Positions 25,601 through 33,992 of a stretch of 64,000 nucleotides of DNA are shown here, in pieces; positions within the stretch are counted from its first letter, which is position 1; every line of letters starts with the position of its first letter. Made by a program: the position numbers and the translations under genes. A model generated the notes under the pieces. That model saw only the letters and a program-made list of their open reading frames with translations. It searched no databases and had not been told where the DNA came from. Source of the stretch: Sporocytophaga sp. Its GTDB lineage: Bacteria > Bacteroidota > Bacteroidia > Cytophagales > Cytophagaceae. Location: contig JANQAB010000008.1 of the NCBI GenBank assembly GCA_024707265.1, forward strand, positions 264,047-328,046, in the 5' to 3' direction.

Positions 25601-28430
25601 AAGTTATAAAAGTATTTCTGTTATTTCCTTCTGGTAATAACACTTTTGAGACCAGGAATTGAGGGTCAAGTGTACCGTAAGTATTATTCTTAAATGAAGT
25701 ATCATACCTTGCATTTTGAACATAAGCATCATGGATAGGAGAATAAGAAGATGTATCCTGATAAATTTTCTTAAACACTGCAGTGTATGTTGTATTGGTC
25801 AAAGGTGTTGAGATGATCTGATCAGCGCTTCCTCCATGAACCCAATGATCAAATACATAAGGAATACCATTGACAGTTTGAGGTGAAACAGGACTGATGG
25901 AACGTTCTACTCCTTGCACGGAAAGGGTGGAATATGGAGTAGATTTTGGTTGTCCGTCTATTTTCAGTTGTAAGCCTGCTGGTTCAGTAGCAAGTGTAAG
26001 TGTAGATTTTTTAGGGAAAATTTCAACATAAGCAGTATCGGTAAGCCCCAGGTTATCTTTAACTATGAGTTTAATTCTGAACCATACATTGTCTTCAGTT
26101 TCCCCTGAAGTAGGAATGGTAAATGTCCCATTTTTAATTCCATTTAAAGGAAGTCCATCATGCACGTGTGTGTTATGATGAAAGTCAAATAACCATGTAA
26201 AGGCAGAAGCTGGAAGTGTACCATCTTCAGGGTCAGTACCAGAGCCGCTAAAAGTAATTACATCTCCTCCCTTATAAAACGCCTCGTTGATAGGTGTTAA
26301 AATAGTGGCTACAGGCTTGGAGTTTTTGGGACCTACAGTCAGTACAGCTACATTACTTGTCTCGGAACCTGCTGAGTTACTTACTTCAACCGAATATTCA
26401 CCGGCATCTCCAGAGGTAGTTGCAGAAATTGTATAAGTAGAAGAGTTGGCATTAGGAATATTTATTCCGTTTTTCATCCATTGATAGGTGAATGGTGCTG
26501 AGCCCGTAACTGTTACAGAAAATGTGACAGGCTGAGTTTCGAATATGCTTACGCTTTGAGGATGGTTTACGATTTCCGGAGCAGAGTTACCCGAATATAC
26601 GATTTTGTATACAGCTCTATTGGATCTGCTGAGATAATATAAATTTCCGTCAGCTCCTGCGTCTATTGCAACCGGAGCTCCAGCCACATTCGCAGAAAAG
26701 GTTTGTCTTTTGAAATTGTTAGTCGGGTCCACAAAGTTGATCCAATTGTTGCAGTAATCCATAAAGAAATACATGCCTAAATATTTGGATGGATAATTGG
26801 TGGATTGAGGATTGAAGAATGTTCCTCCTGTTATAGCACAGCCTGTACTGTCAGTTGTGGTATGACCATATGCATAAACCGGACTGGTAAAATCCGGATT
26901 AGTAGTTTTACCTTCTGTTGAAGGCCATCCGAAATTTTTTCCTCCGATTGTTACATCGTTTATTTCCTCCCAAGCATCTTCACCAACATCGTTTACATAT
27001 ATTTTACCGGTTACTGGTTGTACATCAAAAGTGAAAGGATTCCTGAGTCCGTATGCCCAAACTCTTTTTCTTTTTTCAGAGCCAGTAGGAAAGGGATTGT
27101 CAGCAGGAACACTGCCATCAGGATTTATTCTAAGGATCTTACCAAAATAACTGTCAAGGTTTTGTGATACGTGAGGAGTAACCTTTTGCTGATTATCACC
27201 TGTTGCTATATATAGTTTACCATCTTTTCCAAAAGCCATTGCCCCTCCATTGTGACTGACAGACTGATCACTCAACGTTTCCAGTTCCAATAGAACCAAT
27301 TCGCTGCCTGCTACAACTACATCTCCATTCATAGTAAAACGACTTACTCTATTGTGGATTCCGCTTGAATTAACAGTATAGTATAAGTATATATAATTAT
27401 TAGTCTCAAAATCCGGATCAAGGGCAAGACCGATTAAGCCTCTTTCACTATAACTTCCGAATTGAGACAGATAAACTGCAGTCTGAACGGTAATCGCAGG
27501 GGTGGAAAGTAAATTTCCGTTTTTGATTATTCTGAGTTTTCCTTCCTGCTCACAGACAAAGATTCTTCCATCAGGAGCACATACCATTACTGTTGGATTT
27601 GCAAGATTTGAAGCAACAACAGAATGAACAAAAGTAGCTGTTGGAGCAGATGTTTCAACGAGTGTTAATGTTCCGAATATATCAGCAGTTTTATAAGCAA
27701 GATTTTTATCAGGTCCTGTAACGACTTCAGATCCCATGAAATTATCACGGGTTGATGCTCCGTCATTATCACAATAGGCGAGGGCAAGCCCCATCTTTTT
27801 ATTTACAACCAGATTCGCTTTAGGGTTGCTGGCTGCTCCATATTCAAAAGCATCTGTATAAACTGTAATAGCTACTTCCCAGGTATATACATCACCATTT
27901 TTAGTCCATTTAACATTGACGTGGTCGTTGAAAAGACGAGGATTGCCATCAGTGCCAATATCTACGGCATCCAATAATGTTGATATATGATAAGCAAAGG
28001 CATTGTAGTTTTTTTCATGATCTCCACCAGATTTGTTTTCATCCAGAAGGACTTCAAAACAATCATCTTCCCAATAATTTACAAGTGGTGCTGCTGTTTT
28101 GTCGCTTAAAACGTTATCTGTGATTTCTCCTAAAATATAAAGTTTATCGGCATCCCATGTAGCTTTAAATCTTCCTGAAAAATCTGCTGCTGTTGGTGTT
28201 GAACCCAGCCAAGTCTGATCAATATAATACCAGTTTGCTAAAGCCCAACAGGCATCGCTTCCAACTCCATCTATAACCGGAGCAGTCTGAGCTTTGGGAG
28301 CTTCATAATCTCTGGCAAAAGATAATTGTGAAAACAAGGTGATCAGCAATACTAGTCCCGTTTTTAATAAAAACCTTAATTGATGTGTCATTGCGTTTTT
28401 TAGAAAGAGAATTAGTGGATTTAAAGTCAA
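22680..28430 (-). CDS. Giant T9SS-secreted PQQ sugar dehydrogenase with CBM9, Ig/PKD, CBM96-like and SprB repeats
   Basis: The 1916-residue protein has a signal peptide (probably from Met14, ending near LSFA). A CBM9-like carbohydrate-binding domain follows (about 45-250). A six-bladed PQQ-dependent glucose/aldose dehydrogenase-like domain (about 260-613) includes the catalytic-type HNGG motif (H393), FGKDGKLYIATGD and YGLRNPFTFD. Next come an Ig-like domain (about 613-700), a PKD-like segment (about 705-805), a short beta repeat (about 805-895) and a DNRLRE/CBM96-like domain (about 895-1065). Ten SprB repeats (about 1070-1830) precede a C-terminal T9SS type A sorting domain with VYPNPTSEKITIE. 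The protein should be exported by T9SS and oxidise sugars at or outside the cell surface. It is monocistronic, with its own terminator. Confidence 0.88.
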   Translation of the reverse strand: MTLNPLILFLKNAMTHQLRFLLKTGLVLLITLFSQLSFARDYEAPKAQTAPVIDGVGSDACWALANWYYIDQTWLGSTPTAADFSGRFKATWDADKLYILGEITDNVLSDKTAAPLVNYWEDDCFEVLLDENKSGGDHEKNYNAFAYHISTLLDAVDIGTDGNPRLFNDHVNVKWTKNGDVYTWEVAITVYTDAFEYGAASNPKANLVVNKKMGLALAYCDNDGASTRDNFMGSEVVTGPDKNLAYKTADIFGTLTLVETSAPTATFVHSVVASNLANPTVMVCAPDGRIFVCEQEGKLRIIKNGNLLSTPAITVQTAVYLSQFGSYSERGLIGLALDPDFETNNYIYLYYTVNSSGIHNRVSRFTMNGDVVVAGSELVLLELETLSDQSVSHNGGAMAFGKDGKLYIATGDNQQKVTPHVSQNLDSYFGKILRINPDGSVPADNPFPTGSEKRKRVWAYGLRNPFTFDVQPVTGKIYVNDVGEDAWEEINDVTIGGKNFGWPSTEGKTTNPDFTSPVYAYGHTTTDSTGCAITGGTFFNPQSTNYPSKYLGMYFFMDYCNNWINFVDPTNNFKRQTFSANVAGAPVAIDAGADGNLYYLSRSNRAVYKIVYSGNSAPEIVNHPQSVSIFETQPVTFSVTVTGSAPFTYQWMKNGINIPNANSSTYTISATTSGDAGEYSVEVSNSAGSETSNVAVLTVGPKNSKPVATILTPINEAFYKGGDVITFSGSGTDPEDGTLPASAFTWLFDFHHNTHVHDGLPLNGIKNGTFTIPTSGETEDNVWFRIKLIVKDNLGLTDTAYVEIFPKKSTLTLATEPAGLQLKIDGQPKSTPYSTLSVQGVERSISPVSPQTVNGIPYVFDHWVHGGSADQIISTPLTNTTYTAVFKKIYQDTSSYSPIHDAYVQNARYDTSFKNNTYGTLDPQFLVSKVLLPEGNNRNTFITFDISDYKDSILSARLKLYGYIEETDTDKKSSIAVGVYTSSTNWTENTITWNNQPAISSVALDTTVVKGYTYNTYYWDITNYIKSERAAGRTKITLVIKNIEQSFPRIYFNSKENINGNGPKLEILAPCPGPALNATQTNPTCYGGNNGTIAISATGGITPYQYSWTNASSTTSTATGLAAGSYTVTVSDGKGCYSTKTVTITQPASIGIAIVKTSPSCFGGNNGSAVATASNGNAPYTYSWSPSGGTTATASNLAAGVYTLTVTDSKSCKATSTVNIENPPNLSALSTHSNVSCFGGNNGSATVVPIGGTAGYTFSWSPSGGTAAIASNLSAGTYVCKITDAKSCFIEKSVTISQPSAALAATTTQKNVTCLDGSSGEATVAPTGGTAPYSYSWSPSGGTAAKAAGLSAGIYTCTVTDANGCTIQKSVTITSPSTLLASSAKTDVSCFGKSDGSATISATGGGGTYTYIWSPVSGSGASLSGLPAGNYTCTITDELGCSVTESITINQPDAINAMSISTNVSCFGAADGSATLAPTGGTPAYTYSWAPSGGTSSVATGLSPGTYTVTIKDSKSCSATKSVTIAQPVALVATTDVTNAKCFADNSGSIAVKVTGGTSPYNYTWNPPVVTGPNATNLFSGIYTVVITDGNGCKKELTETVDQPQPMTINPIITSPSCEGKADGTITISSVLGGTAPFSYTWNTGSTGNSISDLEAGSYSVLVQDAIGCIGIRDFTITEQQLMYVGASTINPNCSYDKNGSIELQVSGGAIPYQFEWNNGLSTEKISDLAPGNYTVVITDNQNCMVTKSIELSSSSSKMTVTSSIEDEGCPGAADGSISLGVSGGVPEYQYAWENHSSTSSKLSNVQAGSYTYTVTDKLGCKTSSTLVVGNGVCTGIPGSIGNVTEILVYPNPTSEKITIETALNIKSIIVRDNLGRIVLNLKSANQIEMTNMSNGIYYMEIETDKGKSIRKISKE
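22940..25215 (-). repeat. Ten tandem SprB-type repeats within the secreted protein
   Basis: Ten units of about 76 residues (about 228 bases) follow one another without spacer. Each has a cysteine followed by a GxxDG/GNNG-like turn, then GGxxPYxYxW, then AGxYTVTVTDxxGC with a second cysteine, and most end in QP or SP. Units 2-4 and 6 share a nearly identical SWSPSGGT core, suggesting recent duplication or gene conversion; units 8-10 are the most divergent. Confidence 0.88.
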
Positions 28431-28560
28431 TCAATTATAAATAAAGTCCAATTTAAGAATTTTAACGCTCTTAATGAAATCAATTTATCGAAATGTACAT
28501 AGGGGGAAGCTCAATTGCTCCATACTTTAATATTGAAAAAAATAATCATTTTTGAGTATA

Positions 28561-28598
28561 AAAAAAAAGAGACTGTCTTTTTTAGACAGCCTCTTTTT
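28561..28598 (-). terminator. Terminator of the transketolase operon
   Basis: AAAAAGAGACTGTC and GACAGCCTCTTTTT pair with one mismatch around a T-rich loop. It lies 26 bases beyond the stop codon of the minus-strand transketolase C-terminal gene. Confidence 0.8.
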
Positions 28599-28623
28599 CA
28601 AAATTATAATAACTTATATGAAG

Positions 28624-29601
28624 TTATACACTTAAGGTTTTCATTGCGGCCTTTCTTTCAACTACCTTCATTGCTGCTTTAACAATGTCATTTGCAGTCA
28701 ATCCGTATTTTTCCATAAGCTGATCAGGTGTACCGCTTTCTCCAAAGCTATCATTTACCGCAACAATCTCGAGTGGTAATGGATAGTTTCTGGATAGTAC
28801 CTGAGCAATGCTTTCTCCTAAGCCACCACTAACCTGATGCTCTTCTGCAGAAACAGCGCATTTGGTTTTTTGGACAGACTTAAGAATAGCAGCAGTATCT
28901 AATGGCTTAATGGTGTGGATATTAATAATTTCAGCATCAATTCCTTTTTGTTCAAGAATTTCTCCGGCCTTTATTGCTTCCCAAACCATGTGACCTGTAG
29001 CAAAGATGGAAACATCCGCACCTTCGTTTAGAAGAAGTGCTTTTCCAATTTCAAACTTCTGATCTTTCGGAGTGAAGTTTGGTACAGCTGGTCTTCCGAA
29101 TCTTAGATATACCGGACCATAATGATTAGCTATGGCAATTGTAGCAGCTTTAGTCTGGTTAAAATCGCATGGATTGATGACCACCATATGAGGAAGCATT
29201 TTCATCATTCCAATATCTTCAAGAATCTGGTGTGTGGCACCGTCTTCACCCAGCGTAAGTCCGGCATGAGAGGCACAGATTTTAACGTTTTTTTCGGAAT
29301 AAGATACTGACTGTCTGATCTGGTCAAATACCCTTCCGGTAGAGAAGTTTGCAAAAGTACCTGTATATGGAATTTTCCCACCGATAGTTAATCCTGCAGC
29401 CAAACCTATCATGTTTGCTTCGGCAATTCCTACCTGAAAAAATCTGTCAGGAAATTCTTTAATAAAATCTCCCATTTTTAAGGAACCTATGAGGTCGGCA
29501 CAAAGAGCTACAACATTGGAGTTCAATCTTCCTGCTTCAACCAGACCTACTCCAAATCCTGATCTTGTATCTATTTTTTCTTCGAATGTAAATTTCTTCA
29601 T
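28624..29601 (-). CDS. Transketolase C-terminal subunit
   Basis: This 325-residue protein is the pyrimidine-binding plus C-terminal half of a split, thiamine-diphosphate-dependent transketolase. It includes GLAAGLTIGGKIPYTGTFANF, GLTLGEDGATHQILEDIGMM and a C-terminal GGLGESIAQVL segment. With its upstream partner it exchanges two-carbon units in the pentose phosphate pathway. It starts 32 bases after the N-terminal subunit and is followed by a terminator, so the two genes form a compact operon. A 1-deoxyxylulose-5-phosphate synthase is unlikely because that enzyme is a single chain. Confidence 0.9.
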   Translation of the reverse strand: MKKFTFEEKIDTRSGFGVGLVEAGRLNSNVVALCADLIGSLKMGDFIKEFPDRFFQVGIAEANMIGLAAGLTIGGKIPYTGTFANFSTGRVFDQIRQSVSYSEKNVKICASHAGLTLGEDGATHQILEDIGMMKMLPHMVVINPCDFNQTKAATIAIANHYGPVYLRFGRPAVPNFTPKDQKFEIGKALLLNEGADVSIFATGHMVWEAIKAGEILEQKGIDAEIINIHTIKPLDTAAILKSVQKTKCAVSAEEHQVSGGLGESIAQVLSRNYPLPLEIVAVNDSFGESGTPDQLMEKYGLTANDIVKAAMKVVERKAAMKTLSV

Positions 29602-29633
29602 TTTCTTAAGAGCAATAAAAATTTTAAGATGGA

Positions 29634-30503
29634 TTAATAATCGCCAAGAGTTTCCTCAAGTTGTGCAAGTGCCTTTGCCAGTTGTTCATCATTTGGAGCT
29701 GCACCATGCCATTTATGTGATCCCATCATGTAATCAACACCATAGCCCATTTCGGTCTTCAATAAAATTGCAATTGGCTTTCCTTGTCCTGTAAGTGACT
29801 TTGCCTTTTGAAGTGTTTCTGTAATGACTTCCATTTTATTGCCTTCCGCACATTCAAGAACCTTCCAGCCAAACGACTCATATTTAGCTTTAAGATCTCC
29901 CAACGACATAACTTTATCACAAGGCCCGTCAATTTGTTGTCCGTTGTAATCTACTGCAGCTATTACATTATCTACTTTATGATGAGCTGCATACATTAAA
30001 GCTTCCCAAACCTGGCCTTCCTGTTGCTCACCATCGCCCATTAATACATAAACCAGTCTGTTATCTTTATTTAATTTCTTTGCTTGTGCTGCACCTACTG
30101 CTACAGATAGACCTTGTCCGAGTGAACCGGAAGCGATTCTGATGCCAGGAAGTTTCTCTTCTGTTGCAGGATGTCCTTGTAATCTGGAATTAAGTTTTCT
30201 GAACGTACCTAGTTCTGAAGCTGGGAAATACCCTGCTCTTGAAAGGACGCTGTACCAAAGTGGTGAAATATGTCCGTTGGATAAGAAGAATAGGTCTTCA
30301 TTTATCCCGTCCATAGTAAACTGGGTATTATGCTTCATTTCTCTGAAATAAAGCGCTACAAGATAGTCTGCGCAACCAAGTGACCCGCCTGGGTGGCCTG
30401 AGCTGCAGCAATGTACCATTCTTACAATATCTCTTCTCACCTGTGAAGCAATTTTCTTCAGCTCCTCCACAGTGGTGGTCTTTTCGACATTTTCAATTAG
30501 CAT
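29634..30503 (-). CDS. Transketolase N-terminal subunit
   Basis: The 289-residue protein is the thiamine-diphosphate-binding half of a split transketolase. The cofactor motif GDGEQQEGQVWEALMYAAHHK (GDG with a downstream basic residue) is present near residue 155. The earlier SGHPGGSLGCADYLVALYF and LSNGHISPLWYS blocks are typical. It is the first gene of the two-gene unit, and 273 bases of spacer separate it from the glycogen synthase terminator side. Together with the rpe gene in this window it supplies the non-oxidative pentose phosphate branch. Confidence 0.92.
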   Translation of the reverse strand: MLIENVEKTTTVEELKKIASQVRRDIVRMVHCCSSGHPGGSLGCADYLVALYFREMKHNTQFTMDGINEDLFFLSNGHISPLWYSVLSRAGYFPASELGTFRKLNSRLQGHPATEEKLPGIRIASGSLGQGLSVAVGAAQAKKLNKDNRLVYVLMGDGEQQEGQVWEALMYAAHHKVDNVIAAVDYNGQQIDGPCDKVMSLGDLKAKYESFGWKVLECAEGNKMEVITETLQKAKSLTGQGKPIAILLKTEMGYGVDYMMGSHKWHGAAPNDEQLAKALAQLEETLGDY

Positions 30504-30732
30504 AAATGATTGTTCCTGGTTTTATCCGATTTATTATTCTGAATAAAAAGAATTCTCTAGCTTGGACCTTTTATCAAACTGCTAATTTAGTAATTATTTT
30601 TTTAGCAAATTTTAATTTTTATATGAGACTGGGAACTTGAATCAGATAAAAATTAAATTAAACAGGAAATGGGTTTTGAAGTGCTTTATATCGAGTTGAA
30701 TTTTAGGGTTTAATTGTTGGATTGGGTGAAAT

Positions 30733-30769
30733 AAAAAGAGGCTGAACCTTCAGAATACAGCCTCTTTTT
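30733..30769 (-). terminator. Terminator of glycogen synthase
   Basis: AAAAAGAGGCTG and CAGCCTCTTTTT form a perfect 12-base stem 7 bases beyond the glycogen synthase stop codon on the minus strand. Confidence 0.85.
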
Positions 30770-30776
30770 AAAAAAG

Positions 30777-32573
30777 TTATAAATAATTTAAAGCCAGATC
30801 GTAGGCTCGTTCATAGTATACGGAAAGATTTTTCCAGTCAAATGTCTCAGAAGAGCTTTCAACCAGGTTTCTTTGCGTAATCCTTTCCCTTCTTGCAAGT
30901 TTAACAAATGAATAAAGCTGATCTGTAAGCTGATTTGCAGCTTCATCAAAGCTCTTGTACCTTCTGTTTACAACATAAAGTCCTTTTTCTTCATGTTGAG
31001 GTATGTTTGAAAGGATATAATCACCAAAACCGGAAAGGTCACTCGTTACAGCAGGCACTCCGCTTGCAATAGATTCAAGTGGTGTATATCCCCATGGCTC
31101 ATAATAACTTGGGAAAATTCCCAAATGACAACCTCTTACGAACTGGCCGTATTCCATACCAAATAATGGGTTGGTTGGAGATATAAAATCAGGATGATAT
31201 ACGATTTTTACTCTGTCATACCAGTTGTTTACCAGATTGGCGGTCCTCAGGAAACTCAGGATATCATCGTATTGGTCATGTATTAGATTATGCGTTACTA
31301 CAAATGGAAGGTGATTAGATTTCCAGGATTGAAGTATTCTTCTTAATCTTAATCTCCAGTATTCGTCAACAAAATTATTGAGGTTTGGCATCGTGATGTC
31401 ACCACTCGCTGCCGCTTCATTGAAAAGTCTTTCCCCTACCTGTTTTTCAATGGCTTTGCAATCCTGTCTGACTTCCTCCATTACTGCTCTGGATTGTAGG
31501 ACCGATGGGTTTATAGAGTGATAAGGTTGTTTGGTAATAAAGAACATTACAACGGTCATATCCATATTTTCCTGCCTCATTCTCCAGTTTAATCTGGCTA
31601 GAGCTTCCAGCGTCAGGTCAAAACCTTTGTTTTTGTATTCATATCTGCCGGAAGTGAAGAAATAAAGTGTTTTATCCAGATCAAAAGAGTAGCTGTGAAA
31701 GAAATGTCCCATTATGAATTGGTGGATCTTTTCTTTGTATTCCTTATGGAGGTTTTGAAATTCATGAAGTGCGGTAAAGCGCTCGATATTCAGACCATTT
31801 GGGAGAATCAGATCAGGATTTCTGCCGAGCAATGAAGCACATTCTCTGGCAGTGACTTCACTTACTGTACTAAATACATGTGCACCATGAGCGGCAGCGC
31901 GTTCAATTTTAACAGAAGTTTCTATGTTAAAATTGACAGCTTCTTTTTCCCAGTCATAAAAGGGGAGATGGTCGTAAAAATGCGCATCATTCATTGCCAG
32001 GTATCTGCCAAGAAGCGTTGCGTGGGTAGTAAATACAGTGGTAGCCTGTAAGTTATCTCTTCTTATTGCCGGAATTGCAGTTCCTGCCATCCATTCATGG
32101 AAGTGACCAATAATTTTTTTATCGGTTACAAGAGTAAGCTCTGCAAAATATAATTTAACCAAGTGCCCAAATGCTATAACCTGATTTATAAGGTCGTCAC
32201 CTTCAGGAGAAGAAATTCCGTGGTGTTCCCACAGAATGTACTTAACTTCATTTAATTTATTATAAATACTAAACGGGTTCAAAAGAATCACTCTGGGTTT
32301 TCCGGAAACGAGCCAGTAGCCATAATGAACTTCATATCCAAAACTTCTGAGTTGCTTGGCAGCCTGATAGAATGGATCATCTTCGTTTTCAACAGGTTCA
32401 AATTCAGCTGGCATTCTGCTATGAACGTATGGACCAATCAGACAATAGTTTTCATCCCACTTCTCAATCATGCTTGGGACCTTTGAACGAATGACGGTAT
32501 AAATTCCGCCTACCTGATTGCAAACCTCCCAGGCAATCTCTACTAATAAGGTATCTGCATGTTTTTTATCCAT
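30777..32573 (-). CDS. GT3-type glycogen synthase
   Basis: The 598-residue protein matches the eukaryote-like GT3 glycogen synthases found in Bacteroidota rather than the usual bacterial GT5 GlgA. Diagnostic segments are EVCNQVGGIYTVIRSKVP near the N-terminus, WEHHGI, HFHEWMAGTAIPAIRR and TVFTTHATLLGRYLA. In the C-terminal Rossmann domain, YEPWGYTPLESIASGVPAVTSDLSGFG holds the acidic donor-site motif. It should extend alpha-1,4-glucan from UDP- or ADP-glucose. Its regulation is not visible apart from a TAATTTTG promoter upstream. The nearby GH63-like glucosidase may act on related glucans. Confidence 0.9.
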   Translation of the reverse strand: MDKKHADTLLVEIAWEVCNQVGGIYTVIRSKVPSMIEKWDENYCLIGPYVHSRMPAEFEPVENEDDPFYQAAKQLRSFGYEVHYGYWLVSGKPRVILLNPFSIYNKLNEVKYILWEHHGISSPEGDDLINQVIAFGHLVKLYFAELTLVTDKKIIGHFHEWMAGTAIPAIRRDNLQATTVFTTHATLLGRYLAMNDAHFYDHLPFYDWEKEAVNFNIETSVKIERAAAHGAHVFSTVSEVTARECASLLGRNPDLILPNGLNIERFTALHEFQNLHKEYKEKIHQFIMGHFFHSYSFDLDKTLYFFTSGRYEYKNKGFDLTLEALARLNWRMRQENMDMTVVMFFITKQPYHSINPSVLQSRAVMEEVRQDCKAIEKQVGERLFNEAAASGDITMPNLNNFVDEYWRLRLRRILQSWKSNHLPFVVTHNLIHDQYDDILSFLRTANLVNNWYDRVKIVYHPDFISPTNPLFGMEYGQFVRGCHLGIFPSYYEPWGYTPLESIASGVPAVTSDLSGFGDYILSNIPQHEEKGLYVVNRRYKSFDEAANQLTDQLYSFVKLARRERITQRNLVESSSETFDWKNLSVYYERAYDLALNYL

Positions 32574-32619
32574 TCAACTACTACTTTAAAGTTTAAAATA
32601 TGTTAGGTTATTAATTATC

Positions 32620-32627
32620 CAAAATTA
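32620..32627 (-). promoter_or_regulatory. Candidate -7 element for glycogen synthase
   Basis: On the minus strand TAATTTTG matches TAnnTTTG and lies 46 bases upstream of the start codon at 32573. Confidence 0.5.
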
Positions 32628-32898
32628 ATTTTAAAAAAGACATATGAAAATAAAAGCAAGCGATAAGAACGAAAAAAAGGTATTTATGTTATAAATATTT
32701 TATAAGTCTTAATTGTTTAGCCTGGAATATCATATATTTCCTCAAACTCTTTGTGATGCAGCCAAAAAAACTTATAAATCCTTTTATTTGGAAAAAAATG
32801 TTTTTTTTAATAAAATAAATTTTAAAATATAACTATTTGGTTTTTAGGTGTTAGTATCTAAAGTTACATTGAGGTATATGTTCGGAAATTATATTTTA

Positions 32899-32906
32899 TA
32901 AATTTG
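32899..32906 (+). promoter_or_regulatory. Candidate -7 element for accA
   Basis: TAAATTTG matches TAnnTTTG and lies 24 bases upstream of the accA ATG. A TTCG at 32881-32884 is a weak -33 candidate. Confidence 0.55.
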
Positions 32907-32930
32907 CAGTAATACTATTGTTAACAAAAT

Positions 32931-33878
32931 ATGTTATTGGACTTTGAAAAACCAATCGCGGAACTGGAAGCTAAGTTAATTGATATGAAGTTGCTGGCTC
33001 AGGAAAATAATGTGGATGTTTCCTCTGCGGTTAAATCTTTAGAAGAAAAAATCAAGACTTTGAAAAAAGAAACTTACTCTAACCTTACCAGATGGCAGAG
33101 GGTGCAATTGTCCAGACATCCGGACAGACCGTACACACTCGATTATATCAATGCCATTGCTGATAAATTTATTGAGTTGCATGGAGATCGTTCAGTAAAA
33201 GACGATAAAGCTATGGTTGGTGGACTTGCTCAAGTCGGCGAGCATTCTGTAATGATTATTGGCCATCAGAAAGGAAGAAATACCAAACAAAGACAATTGA
33301 GAAATTTTGGGATGGCTAACCCTGAAGGCTACAGAAAAGCACTTCGCCTTATGAAAATGGCAGAAAAGTTTGATGTACCTATAGTTACATTTATTGATAC
33401 TCCCGGAGCTTTTCCTGGTCTTGAAGCTGAGGAAAGAGGTCAGGCTGAGGCTATTGCGAGAAATATCAAAGAGATGTTTATGCTAAAAGTGCCGGTAATA
33501 TGTATCATAATCGGTGAAGGAGCTTCCGGCGGAGCTTTGGGAATTGCAATAGGAGACAAGGTGTTAATGTTGGAAAATACCTGGTATTCAGTTATTTCTC
33601 CGGAATCCTGTTCTTCCATTTTATGGAGAAGCTGGGACTACAAAGAGCAGGCTGCAGAAGCTTTAAAACTTACAGCAACCGACATGCATAAAAATAAAAT
33701 GGTTGATGATATTATCAAAGAACCTCTTGGCGGCGCTCACGTAGATCCTGTTGGAACAGCTAAGAAAATCAGAAAAGTAATACTTGATAATATAGATCAA
33801 TTATCAAAGTTTTCATCTGAAGAAAGAATAGCTCAAAGAATTGATAAATTTGGTGCAATGGGAGTCTTTGTCGAATAA
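32931..33878 (+). CDS. accA: Acetyl-CoA carboxylase carboxyltransferase subunit alpha
   Basis: AccA pairs with AccD to move CO2 from carboxybiotin to acetyl-CoA, the first committed step of fatty acid synthesis. The 315-residue protein shows the ARHPxRP-type segment (QLSRHPDRPYTLDYI), IGHQKGR, FIDTPGAFPGLEAEERGQ and the glycine-rich GEGASGGALGIAIGD oxyanion region. The N-terminal helix LDFEKPIAELEAKL is typical. It is a single-gene unit between a TAAATTTG promoter and a strong terminator. Confidence 0.97.
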   Translation: MLLDFEKPIAELEAKLIDMKLLAQENNVDVSSAVKSLEEKIKTLKKETYSNLTRWQRVQLSRHPDRPYTLDYINAIADKFIELHGDRSVKDDKAMVGGLAQVGEHSVMIIGHQKGRNTKQRQLRNFGMANPEGYRKALRLMKMAEKFDVPIVTFIDTPGAFPGLEAEERGQAEAIARNIKEMFMLKVPVICIIIGEGASGGALGIAIGDKVLMLENTWYSVISPESCSSILWRSWDYKEQAAEALKLTATDMHKNKMVDDIIKEPLGGAHVDPVGTAKKIRKVILDNIDQLSKFSSEERIAQRIDKFGAMGVFVE

Positions 33879-33900
33879 TTCAATTTTTTGAAGAAATAAT

Positions 33901-33940
33901 AAAAGCTGTTTAGGAAACAATTAGGACCTAAACAGCTTTT
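33901..33940 (+). terminator. Rho-independent terminator of accA
   Basis: AAAAGCTGTTTAGG and CCTAAACAGCTTTT form a perfect 14-base stem around a 12-base loop, followed by TGTTTTT. It begins 22 bases after the accA stop codon. Confidence 0.88.
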
Positions 33941-33992
33941 TGTTTTTATAAATATCCGGAAAATCAACATTACTTTTTAGATAAATTTATTC

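Larger units (their letters stand above)
32574..32930. other. Divergent promoter region between glycogen synthase and accA
   Basis: This 357-base AT-rich spacer contains one TAnnTTTG element for each flanking gene. I see no open frame, RNA gene or strong hairpin inside it. Confidence 0.65.
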
